Positions 14,401 through 28,563 of a DNA stretch of 64,000 bases are shown here, piece by piece; the stretch's first letter is position 1, and each line of letters opens with the position of its first letter. The DNA is taken from NCBI RefSeq assembly GCF_008831285.2, contig NC_045142.1, forward strand, positions 2,857,001 through 2,921,000, written 5' to 3'. A program made the position numbers and the translations under genes. A model generated the notes under the pieces. The model ran no database searches, was not told the DNA's origin, and was given only the letters and a program-made list of their open reading frames with translations. The stretch comes from Nymphaea colorata. Lineage: Eukaryota > Streptophyta > Magnoliopsida > Nymphaeales > Nymphaeaceae.

Positions 14401-17271
14401 GCAAGTTTTTTTTTTTTTAAAATAAATCTTATAAATAAATGATAAAATGTAAAATGTAAAAATGCAAAAAATGCAAAAAATTTGCATTTTTTTTTTATTT
14501 AGGCATTTTTTCAAGAAGACAAGTTTTTTTGGCTGACCTATTTTTGATGTATAAAACGGGTTTTTTTATGATAATGCCTTGAACAGTGCTTGGCAAGTCT
14601 CTAGCAGTGCAAGGGACCACCTTCTCATCTATCCTAGCTAAATGGTGTTTTAGCAGAGAGAATCCCACAGCAATATCTTTCTTACAAAACTTACAAACTA
14701 ATTTCAGTTGACTACCATTGTTCACTCAATAGTCGATAGCATCATAACAGTGCAGGGTCATTTGAATTTATATCTTCAAAAAATAATAACAATCTATAGT
14801 AAACGTGGAAGGCTTCATACTTCCTGCAATATGAATAGTTTGTAATACACAATGAAATGGAAAAAATAAATCAATAAATAAATAAATAATATACTCTTTC
14901 TTCAACCACAAAATTGATCTCACACATGCAAATCTAGCCTTATCAATGTTTTTTTCTGCAAAATAATAAAAGTTCCCTCACACACAGCTCCTAAGAGTTG
15001 TAGGAGTATAGTGTGAAGGAGGTTATATAACCCAAAATGATAACCACATTTCAGTCCCTTTTTTCTGCCACTCCCACATAGTACAATGCAGGATATCACA
15101 TTATATCATATGATTCAACCCCATATCAATGATATGGGTCAACATGGAGCTTTTCTCTCCACTTTACAGAGTAACGGTTTTGCCAACTGCTACATCACAT
15201 ATCATAAAGTATGGTAAGATACAACAGAGTATGCAATATCAATTCACCAGTATCTCACATATAAAATTCCTTTTTTCAAAATCAAGGTATTAGTTGTGAT
15301 GCGCGGCTTTTATAAGTAATTTTACATGTAACACTGTGTGAACCATCAATCAATTTGATCAGATGCATCATACTAGTCCTTATATTTAATGGTTAGCATA
15401 TTCCATGAGCCAAGCTTTTGAAGATGTTTGATATTGTTTATTTTGTTTATTTACAGTCGATGGTTTACCCTAAATTCTACTTATAACGTATAAGACTTTC
15501 ATTCTCACAAGTCCAATTGACCAAGTGTAGCCCTGTCTCCTAGTAGGCCAATGTGGATGATGCAATTATAGGATGGTAGTCCAACTTTTTTACTCGACAT
15601 AGGTTTCACTTTTCTATCAACTGTAAACGTGACTCTATTGAATGGTTAAATAAGTATGTTGGACTTGTGCATAACCCGCACATTTAGTTTATTACAGTCT
15701 TACATATGCTCATCACAAGTTATTTTCAATGTATTTTGCTTGCATTTCAGGATGGAAAAAATAAAAAAGTTTACTGAAGGCGCATGAATGTGTATAGCTT
15801 GCTTTGTGTTTGTATTCTCTGGATTGACCTTTAAATATCAATAATAATTTTCAATTATGCACTTTCCTCATAAAGTAACTCATTTTTCTTGCTCGTTTTT
15901 CTTCCTTGACAGACATATGTGAAACAATTAATATGTGAAACAATTAATGTGCTTACTGGTTCGTAAAGCCCAATTCGCAGGCCTCCAAACAAGCATTGAC
16001 GGTGCAATCCTGGCACGATGCCTTTCCAGAGGGCAACTAAACCTTCCTCTCTTGCAATCGTAGTCACAGTACCCAACATACCCCTGTACTTGGGTGCAGA
16101 CAACACATTACCTGCAGTCACATTCTTTTGAAGCTGAAGCCTGACTTTAGCAGTATCCAAGGGGATAGTGCAAACCTGCACCCAAAAACACATAAAAAAG
16201 AACTATTTATATCTGCAACGTCAGCCCATTGGCTTCCTATAACTTACTTTTGCAAGTAAATATGCACGTGCTATTGGAACTGAATCTCTTTGGATGTTTG
16301 AGTTACTCTTCCGGGTAGGAAAAAAAAAGTATCAAGATTTTAACATATAGTAAATCAACTATATCTAATTTGACAGAGGATATAAGGAAAGTAGAAAATG
16401 ACCATTAAACGGATTAATTATCCAAAGAAAGCTGCGAATACCTCACTTATGAGACACCTTTTCAATGAAAACATGTGAATTCAAACGCAAACAGTTCACA
16501 TAAACGCATCGTATGTAGACCGGACCATGGTAAATTAAATTTATACCAGTCCAACCAACAAAAATGTAGGTCAGAAAGATCGTCTCCTCGTTGATAACTA
16601 TCTCCCTGGTAGCATGCAAAAGACACAAAAGAAAAAACAACGGAGTATCAATATTGGAAAGAGAGAATCGCATGTTCAACCGACGGAAAGGGTACTACTT
16701 AAACATGTAAACCAAATTCTATAGAAAAAACATCAAAAGCTTGCTCAATTTTGCATCTCATAATAGTTTCTGTTCCCTCGACCTAAAACAAAACCGCAAC
16801 CAGACCAGAACGATCGCCAGTGCGTCCGTCCAAAATAATGAAAACAAAAACAGATGAATCACGATGATCGCGAGTCACAGCGCAGAAATGATTCGCCGCT
16901 ACAAACTACATTCTGGACAAGGCAAGAACCCAACAGTAAACTCCAAAAGCCAAAATTCAATAGAAGGATATCGACAAAACCTAACCAAAAATGCCGAAAA
17001 ATAAGATCAAGAACCGGGTAGCCGCCAAAACCTATTGAAACTAACTAAAAATTGCGAAGCACATAGCCGATCCAACAATGGCCGAATTAAGACCAGAAGC
17101 AAACTATCAAAAATCTTGACGGAGACCCCAACGAAGCAGCATTACGATCAAAGCGTGCACCGCAATGAGAGTCGTAAAGAACATGACTACCTCCGCGAAG
17201 CACGCGGCGAAAGCGCTGCTGGCAAACGTCCCCGCCAACGAGATCTCCGTCTTGGTGCCCCCGTGCGCCAT
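8458..17271 (-). CDS. UCP1: Plant mitochondrial uncoupling protein (UCP1/PUMP1 type)
   Basis: Inner-membrane carrier of the SLC25 family that dissipates the proton gradient and, in plants, also carries dicarboxylates or amino acids. Nine coding exons (17191-17271, 15957-16175, 12147-12225, 11028-11161, 10857-10955, 10651-10755, 8933-9007, 8610-8696, 8458-8493) join in phase to 304 residues; Arabidopsis UCP1 has about 306. The three carrier repeats show their PxDxxK signatures: PLDTAK (residues 32-37), PTDLVK (136-141) and PVDVVK (236-241). Diagnostic UCP segments include [31 protein letters not shown] and [17 protein letters not shown]. The N-terminus MAHGG precedes helix 1, and there is no cleavable presequence, as usual for carriers. 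The 3.7-kb second intron holds a decayed hAT element. All introns are GT-AG. Confidence 0.96.
9267..9718. repeat. 226-bp tandem duplication inside a UCP intron
   Basis: Two abutting copies, 9267-9492 and 9493-9718, differ at only a few positions (for example CAAAAGC/CAGAAGC, CCTAGAC/CCTAAAC, AAACTGG/AAATTGG). Both lie in the intron between exons 6 and 7 of the uncoupling-protein gene. The near identity suggests a recent event. No coding or splice signal is affected. Confidence 0.95.
13560..14725 (-). mobile_element. Decayed hAT-type DNA transposon in the second UCP intron
   Basis: On the minus strand, 14495-14725 encodes a BED-type zinc-finger segment: CKFC, then a glycine and KHHLAR, then VVPC. 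This is the pattern at the N-terminus of plant hAT transposases of the DUF659 type. Further along, at about 13560-13760, the same strand shows an acidic tail-like stretch ([12 protein letters not shown], then [12 protein letters not shown]) with in-frame stops, as expected for the transposase C-terminus. The central catalytic part seems deleted or unreadable. I could not find convincing terminal inverted repeats or an 8-bp target duplication, so the true ends are unknown. The element looks old and non-functional. Confidence 0.6.
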
Positions 17272-22189
<4,918 letters not shown>

Positions 22190-22749
22190 AGATAATCTTG
22201 ATTATCTGTTTACGATGTTATCACCATGTGTTGGATGCACTTCGTTTTCATTTCACTTTTCCCAGCTGTTGGATGTATGAACAGTATATGATTCCGTTAC
22301 CAAGCGATGTTTCACTTATAAATGCTCAATCTGTAGCGAAAGGAATGGCTTTTTATTTGAGAAAAGCAGCATCAGTTAACCATGGCAAATCTATAAAAAT
22401 TGAAAATTGGTTTGTGAGATAATTTTCCCCCATACTCCATGCTATGACGTTAATTTGGAGAATTTAAATACCAGTTGCGCGGGTTCTTGTCAGATTTCAA
22501 CTTCAACAATCTAAATCTGAAATCAAACGGGTGTGAAATGCTATTTTTGCCACAGGTACCGCTTTCCTGTCGCTAAAGACAAATTCCTTTCAAAAATTTA
22601 CCTCCCAATCTCTTACTCGCGCGCTTGCACTCGATTCCCTCTGAACCGCTTTCTCTTTCAACACTTATATGCGCCCTTTGCTAATCTAGTTACAGTAACA
22701 TTCAGAACATTACCCACTTTGCTTATCGACAAATGAGGAAAAAATAGGA
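22190..22749. other. Convergent 3' spacer between PCNA and the PPR gene
   Basis: These 560 bp hold the 3' UTRs of both genes. No other conserved signal is apparent. Confidence 0.6.
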
Positions 22750-25700
22750 TCACCAGTAATCCTTGCATGAGCACAGTCCCTTGTCGAAGTGGTGAAAGCG
22801 GCTCATGTCACGGACGATTATCGTACGGTTTGTGATTTTTGAGACGAACTTAGTCGCCGTGTGACAGTCATTGCAAACCCGCAAGTTCTTTACAATTTGG
22901 ATCGTAATTCCTGGCTCTGTATTCAAAAGTCCAAAGGCAATTGCTAGTCTCTCACTGTGACTGCACAAAAACATTTCCTTCTCCTCTTCTTCTACATCTC
23001 GAAGAACAGCACCGGTGTCTGGCACATAACCTGCCTTTAGCATTTTCTGGTGCAAGTTTTCCCACATTGCACATATGCGTGCAAAATCTGGATGAGACCT
23101 GTCACCTACCCTAAAGACATGAAGTCCACCCTTTACCTGAATCCAAGTGCATCCTGGCGTCTTCTTCACAGAGTTGCTGCTCATCAGCCTTCTCATCCTC
23201 TCTGCGTCACCCCACCTGCCCACTTTGGCATAAATATTAGAAAGAACCACATAGTGTGCTGAATTGTCTGGTTCCAATTCCACAAGCTTGTTAAGTGCTT
23301 TCTCTGCCATGTCTACATTGGAGTGCATTCTGCAAGCACCCAAGAGTGCACCCCACACACCAGCATCAGGTTCCCTTGGCATGCCTTGGAGTAGGCTCCA
23401 AGCTTCCTCAAGTTGACCAGCACGACCCAAGAGATCGACCATGCATGCATAGTGCTCCAAATATGGTTGAAAATCATTTCTTTCCCTCATCAAATCGAAG
23501 ATCTTCTTTCCTTCATCAACTAACCCTCCATGTCTACAGGCAGACAACACTGATAGAAAGGATACTTCGTCTACCTTCAGTTGCTGCTGTTGCATTTGTG
23601 AGAAGATACAAATAGCGTCTTTTCCATGCCCATGTATTGCGTATCCTGCAAGCATTGCATTCCATGACACTATATCCCTATTGTTCATTCTATTGAAAAA
23701 CTCATTTGAGAGATCCAAGCGGCCGCATTTTGCATACATATCTATTAGACTGTTTCCTACGAGCACTTCCGTTTCAATGCCAATTTTAATGATGTAAGAA
23801 TGAAGTGCCATTCCTTCTTTCAGGGTTGCCAAGTATGCTGCTGCAGGAACAATGCTGATTATCGTCACTAGATTCGGTTCTATGTTTTCTGCCCTCATTC
23901 GACAGAAAATGGATAATGCTTCCCTTGCGTACCCATTCTGTGTGTATCCTGCAATCATGGTATTCCATGAGATTTCATCCTTAGCTGAATTTGGATCAAA
24001 TATAACTTCTGCGGATCTTAGGCAGCCACACTTAGCATACATATCAATAAGTGCATTTTTTACATGAAGATCTGCGTCAAATCCAACTTTGCAAATGTAT
24101 CCATGAAAACACTCCCCTTGTTCATGGTCTCCCAGTTGTACACAGGCTGGTAGAACACCAACCATGGTTCCTGGATCTGGTTGAACCCCAGCAGACTGCA
24201 ACTCGTAGAACATTCTTAGTGCGTTGCACCCATTGCCAAACTGGGCATAACCATTGATAATAGCATTCCATGTCACAGTATCCTTTTCTGGCAACCTGTC
24301 AAATAGAGCATGAGCAAGACCAAAACATCCGCACTTTGCGTACATTGATACTAGTGCTGTGCCTACCGAATTATCTAACTCAATCTTAGACCTCAAAATA
24401 ACACAGTGGAAGCTTTTCCCTAATTTCAGATCTGACAAATCTCCACATGCAGGAAGAACACTTATAATGGTCACCCTGTTTGGCTTAACGTTCTCGAGTG
24501 GAATGCTTCTGAATAGAGCTAACGCTTCTCTAGGACGCCCAGTCTGAACTAAAAGTGCCACCATGGCAGACCAGGCAACTATGTCCTTGTTGTGAATGTC
24601 ATCAAATAATTCTTGCGATTTATCCATGCATTCACATTTTGCATACATAGTCATTAGAGCTGTTGCAACAGTAATATCAGAAAATATGCCTCTCTTAATC
24701 ACATGGCCATGAATAACACAGCCTCTCCGTAGATCTGCCACATCGGCTGCGGCTATCAAAGCACCTATAATTGGCACCTGATTTACTTCTAAAACATTTA
24801 CCATCAATTTATCAAACATCTGCAGTGCCTCCATGGAGTACCCATTCTGTGCATAACCGGCAATCATTGAACCCCAGGAAACACCATCCTTGATGGGCAT
24901 TTGATCAAAGACTTTACGAGCAACCTCCACGCTTCCGCACTTTGAATACATATCGATCAAACCATTAAAAACAGGCAATGGAAATACTCTCTTGGCTACA
25001 AAAGCGTGCAAAGACCTGCACAATCGCAGAGATGAAATAACGGAAATGGCAGGAAACAAATTTAACAAGCTCACAGAATTGGGTTCCACATTTGCAAACT
25101 GCATCTTTCTGAACAGAATCAGAGATTCTCCAGGATTGCCACCCTGAGCAAAACCGCCAATCATCGCATTCCAGGCAACGATGTCTCTTTCAGGCATCTT
25201 ATCAAACACTTGACGTGCAACGCTGATCATGCCAAATCTGCAATACATGTCCACCATAGCGGTCGCTATGAACACGTCAGAATCCAACCCTCTTCTCAGA
25301 ACCTCTTGATGAAGCAAGCAGCCCATGTTTCTGTCGCCAACTGCAGCACACGCCTTCAAAATGAACGTAAAGGTATACTTATCAGGCTCAACAGCGCCAC
25401 TCAATGCCATTTGTTGATACAACTCCAATGCTTCCATATTATGGTTCCCTCTCGTGTACGCTCTAACCATCGAATTGTACAGAAAAACACTCGGATTCGG
25501 CGAAGAATCAAACGCATGGCGTGCCGAAACCAAATCCCGGCACGAGGAATACACATTGACCAACTTTCTGAGAAGGGCATCGTCAGGTTGTATCCCCATG
25601 ACCAAAAGATGCCCTTGGGTTTGCAGTAACGAGCGGGCGTCCATCGTTGATGGAAGAAAACGATCATCGTGGTGGATATCTCTACGGAGAGTAACAGCTG

Positions 25701-25779
25701 CCCTGAATAAAGAAGGCGTGGGACTTCTCGATGATGCAGCGATCGAAGAAAAAGAACGGGACAGCGCATGCTTGATCAT
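22750..25779 (-). CDS. PPR protein, PLS class with E and DYW domains
   Basis: Probable organelle RNA-editing factor. A single intronless frame of 1009 residues, typical of the family. Residues 1-40 are rich in R, S and A (MIKHALSRSFSSIAASSRS), a mitochondrial or dual targeting-type presequence. Most of the protein is PLS repeats with the recurring phrases LIDMYAKCG, WNAMIGGFAQ and ALxxFxxM. The E region follows, with a PG-box-like stretch (KKTPGCTWIQV) and SHPD. The C-terminal DYW deaminase has the zinc and catalytic HSE and CNDCH motifs and ends in the residues DYW, so it should be active. The arrangement resembles what I recall of Arabidopsis At2g39620, which, as I recall, lacks the DYW domain. 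The RNA target cannot be read from the sequence. Confidence 0.95.
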   Translation of the reverse strand: MIKHALSRSFSSIAASSRSPTPSLFRAAVTLRRDIHHDDRFLPSTMDARSLLQTQGHLLVMGIQPDDALLRKLVNVYSSCRDLVSARHAFDSSPNPSVFLYNSMVRAYTRGNHNMEALELYQQMALSGAVEPDKYTFTFILKACAAVGDRNMGCLLHQEVLRRGLDSDVFIATAMVDMYCRFGMISVARQVFDKMPERDIVAWNAMIGGFAQGGNPGESLILFRKMQFANVEPNSVSLLNLFPAISVISSLRLCRSLHAFVAKRVFPLPVFNGLIDMYSKCGSVEVARKVFDQMPIKDGVSWGSMIAGYAQNGYSMEALQMFDKLMVNVLEVNQVPIIGALIAAADVADLRRGCVIHGHVIKRGIFSDITVATALMTMYAKCECMDKSQELFDDIHNKDIVAWSAMVALLVQTGRPREALALFRSIPLENVKPNRVTIISVLPACGDLSDLKLGKSFHCVILRSKIELDNSVGTALVSMYAKCGCFGLAHALFDRLPEKDTVTWNAIINGYAQFGNGCNALRMFYELQSAGVQPDPGTMVGVLPACVQLGDHEQGECFHGYICKVGFDADLHVKNALIDMYAKCGCLRSAEVIFDPNSAKDEISWNTMIAGYTQNGYAREALSIFCRMRAENIEPNLVTIISIVPAAAYLATLKEGMALHSYIIKIGIETEVLVGNSLIDMYAKCGRLDLSNEFFNRMNNRDIVSWNAMLAGYAIHGHGKDAICIFSQMQQQQLKVDEVSFLSVLSACRHGGLVDEGKKIFDLMRERNDFQPYLEHYACMVDLLGRAGQLEEAWSLLQGMPREPDAGVWGALLGACRMHSNVDMAEKALNKLVELEPDNSAHYVVLSNIYAKVGRWGDAERMRRLMSSNSVKKTPGCTWIQVKGGLHVFRVGDRSHPDFARICAMWENLHQKMLKAGYVPDTGAVLRDVEEEEKEMFLCSHSERLAIAFGLLNTEPGITIQIVKNLRVCNDCHTATKFVSKITNRTIIVRDMSRFHHFDKGLCSCKDYW

Positions 25780-26354
25780 CAGCTAGAACTCCATGAAAGA
25801 AGTAAAATATAACCCATATAACCAAAACCAGTACAGAGAACAGCCGTTGCTTTGCTCCGGAAGATAAAATTTCTGTAGTAGACAGGAGGAGCGAGGAGGG
25901 AGGGATCAGCGCCACTGTCAGATCACAACACCACCAAATCGTAATATAAGAAAGGTAGGAGACTTATTTTGATTACCTCCAAAATAGAGTCGCATTTCTT
26001 TGATTTTCTCCAATTTAGAAGTAAGAAGTTTCAATCTCGATTCTCTACTAAATGAAATCCTTCTGGAATTTAATATTTCTTTCCCGCGAAGAAAGGTTCT
26101 TATTTTTCCAGAAAACATGCTCCCGCGCTATTAGCGACTTTTAAAAAGCTTTAGAACGTGACTTTCTGTCCGAAATGTATCGAGCTTTCTTTCATAATCA
26201 CCAAAATACCCTTTCTTGGACAGTTGGCAGCATATCAAGCTGGTGCTTGACGCTTAGATTTCATCTCTTGTAAGCACGACCTGTCGTCTTCAAGAACCAA
26301 GAAAACCCAGAGGACTCGCCGGACTTCCGACCGGCGAGGGCTCCGTTCAACACT
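25780..26354. other. Divergent promoter region, PPR (-) and GH17 (+)
   Basis: 575 bp separate the two start codons, so both promoters must lie here. The right half gives a 5' UTR-like stretch before the GH17 ATG. No classical box is clear enough to call. Confidence 0.5.
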
Positions 26355-27512
26355 ATGAACAAGAAGAACGCTCACTTCTTCCTTCCGCTTGTCCTCGTCC
26401 TCCTCACAGCAACAATTTCAGGGCAAAAGTCTGTTTTTGCAAGGATTCCGATAGGCGTCAACTACGCCAAGCACGCCCACGGCGGCAACCCTTCACCGGC
26501 TGCGGTCATCTCCGCCCTAAGATCCATGCGGATCGATCGTGTCCGTCTGCTCGTCCCGGATCTCGATCTGATTCAGGCCTTCTCCTACACCGGCATCTCC
26601 CTTCTATTGTGCCTGCACAATAGCTACGTTCCACGTTTCGCCTCCAACGAATCGGAAGCGTACACGTGGGTGAGAGACCACGTGGCGTCCCGCTACCCCA
26701 GGATACGTGTCGTAATGCTGTCCCTCGGATCCAACGTCCTCACCCTCTCGCCGGACCTCGCCGAGTTCGTCCTACCGGCGGTCCAGAACGTCCACCGAGC
26801 GCTCAGGAAGCTCGGCCTCCGCCACGTCTCCGTCTCGACCACCGCCTCTTTCGAGGCCCTAACCTCCGCCTTCCCACCCTCCGGGGCCCAGTTCCACCAG
26901 TTTGCCGCCCAGTCGTTCTTCGCTCCGCTGCTCGACTTCCTCTCCGCGACCAACTCTTCCTTCCTCGTCGATATCTGCCCTTACGATCTCTTCCGGACCG
27001 ATCCGGAGATTCCGATCGGGTTCGCGCTCTTCCAGGAGGAACCGTTCTCATTCCGAGACGATCCAGTCACGGGAATCCGGTACCGCAACCTGTTCGACGT
27101 GATGGTCGACGCCGTCATCAACGGCATGGCCGCCCTCGGCCACGATGACATCCCCGTGGTGGTAACTGAAACAGGGTGGCCAAGCTCCGGCGGGCCGGGC
27201 GAACCGGAAGCGAGCCTCGTTTACGCCGAGATGTACAACCGGGGTCTCGTCCGCCACCTCGCGGAAAGCGTGTCCCGAACCGCGTCCCCGACGAGACGCG
27301 ACGCGGTACCGGAGACGTACATCTACCTGCAGGATGAGGACGCGAAGCAGGGAAGGGGCGCCGAGGCGAGGTGGGGGATTCTTTATCCTAATCTGACGAA
27401 GAAGTACGAGTTCGATTTGTCCAGGGGAGCTCGGGCAGCAGATTCCTGTGCCGTGGCGGCGGTGACGGCGGCGGCCCTCTTGCTATTCCGGCGCTCATTC
27501 TTCTTTTTCTGA
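26355..27512 (+). CDS. GH17 endo-1,3-beta-glucanase-like protein, probable pseudoenzyme
   Basis: A single exon of 385 residues. An N-terminal signal peptide (hydrophobic FFLPLVLVLLTATIS, residues 8-22) indicates secretion. The GH17 fold begins at IGVNYAKH, with RVRLLVPD (62-69) and LVDICPYDLF (204-213), and the nucleophile motif VTETGWPSSG places Glu272. The acid/base glutamate normally sits in a VGNE motif; here the matching strand reads VVMLSLGSNVL, so the expected glutamate is Asn127. The residues around it are otherwise family-like, which argues against a frame error. The C-terminus is a hydrophobic run (CAVAAVTAAALLLF, then RRSFFFF) that could be a GPI-anchor signal. No CBM43/X8 domain is present. 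It may bind beta-glucan without cleaving it. It stands head to head with the PPR gene. Confidence 0.88.
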   Translation: MNKKNAHFFLPLVLVLLTATISGQKSVFARIPIGVNYAKHAHGGNPSPAAVISALRSMRIDRVRLLVPDLDLIQAFSYTGISLLLCLHNSYVPRFASNESEAYTWVRDHVASRYPRIRVVMLSLGSNVLTLSPDLAEFVLPAVQNVHRALRKLGLRHVSVSTTASFEALTSAFPPSGAQFHQFAAQSFFAPLLDFLSATNSSFLVDICPYDLFRTDPEIPIGFALFQEEPFSFRDDPVTGIRYRNLFDVMVDAVINGMAALGHDDIPVVVTETGWPSSGGPGEPEASLVYAEMYNRGLVRHLAESVSRTASPTRRDAVPETYIYLQDEDAKQGRGAEARWGILYPNLTKKYEFDLSRGARAADSCAVAAVTAAALLLFRRSFFFF

Positions 27513-28563
27513 TTCTTTTTCTATTTCCGAAGAAAGGAAAAAATAGTGGGCAGCAAAACGTTAGAGCTGTTCACCTGAGACAGTTGGGAATTCGAATACT
27601 TTTCCAAGCACGCGCCGGCGCCATCGTGTTCGTTATCAGACCCGATCCAAATTCATTAATTGATTCGGGATCGTTAGACCCGATTGCATTAATCTAGCCT
27701 TTTGTTATGTTACATGCATGATCTGGTTTAGATCTCACAACCGAAGGTTACAAGCCTCAAACCTTTAAGCCAACTACTTGTTTGTATCGTTCACTAAAAG
27801 TTACTACATATCAGCCTAGAATATCTGATGCATTTCAGCTACTGAATTTTGGATTGCCAAAAGAAGAACTTATTACATGTAGGAATCCAATGGTTCAAAA
27901 GCAAATCTCCTTAAACTAATGATCCAAAAACCATTCTCCACTAAACCAACTTCATAAAATGTAACTGTACATATTGCGATAGCCTTGAAGAAAAATAGAA
28001 GGGTAAGAAGCATTTTTCCAGCTCCTAAATGGATGCCTATGCATCAGCAAAGTCTAGCCAAAGGTTACAAGGCATGCGTTTAGCTCATTCAACTCAGTAC
28101 CACATGGTGTAAGCACAGGCCGTGACAGAATAGCGGTTGCTCACCAGTATTAGTTTCAACGACCGAGAGAACCGCTAAAAGCACAACAAAGAACTTTGCA
28201 TCAACAGAAGAATAATTCCCTGTTATTGGCTCTGAGCAACAATCCAGTACAGAAAAGTTTCACAACGACATAGCACAGAGAAAAGTTTCAGCATGAGAAT
28301 CTCTGACATGGCCTCTATAAACATGGACATGGGAAACTGTACTGACCAACATTGCTTATTCTTCCTTCTCAGGGAAACAAATTCTATAATCGAAAATTGG
28401 ATTTTGAAATCAATCTCCAGGGACACCCTCAAACTCCACTAAACATTCATTTCTCTCTGCATCTTTCCACCAGGCACACAAAAAAGTGAGACATATAACA
28501 ACGGAAATTATCTCAAGTGTTGAACCTCGTAAAGAAGGAAACTCATTCATAAAGTGTCAGTAC
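27513..28563. other. Convergent spacer between GH17 and the Josephin gene
   Basis: This holds the two 3' UTRs. Near 27640-27695 ACCCGAT recurs around GGATCGTTAG as short repeats. No gene is seen. Confidence 0.5.

Noticed and set aside
26666-27148. 160-codon plus-strand frame and several minus-strand frames inside the GH17 gene
   Set aside because: Proline/arginine-rich shadow frames of a high-GC coding exon.
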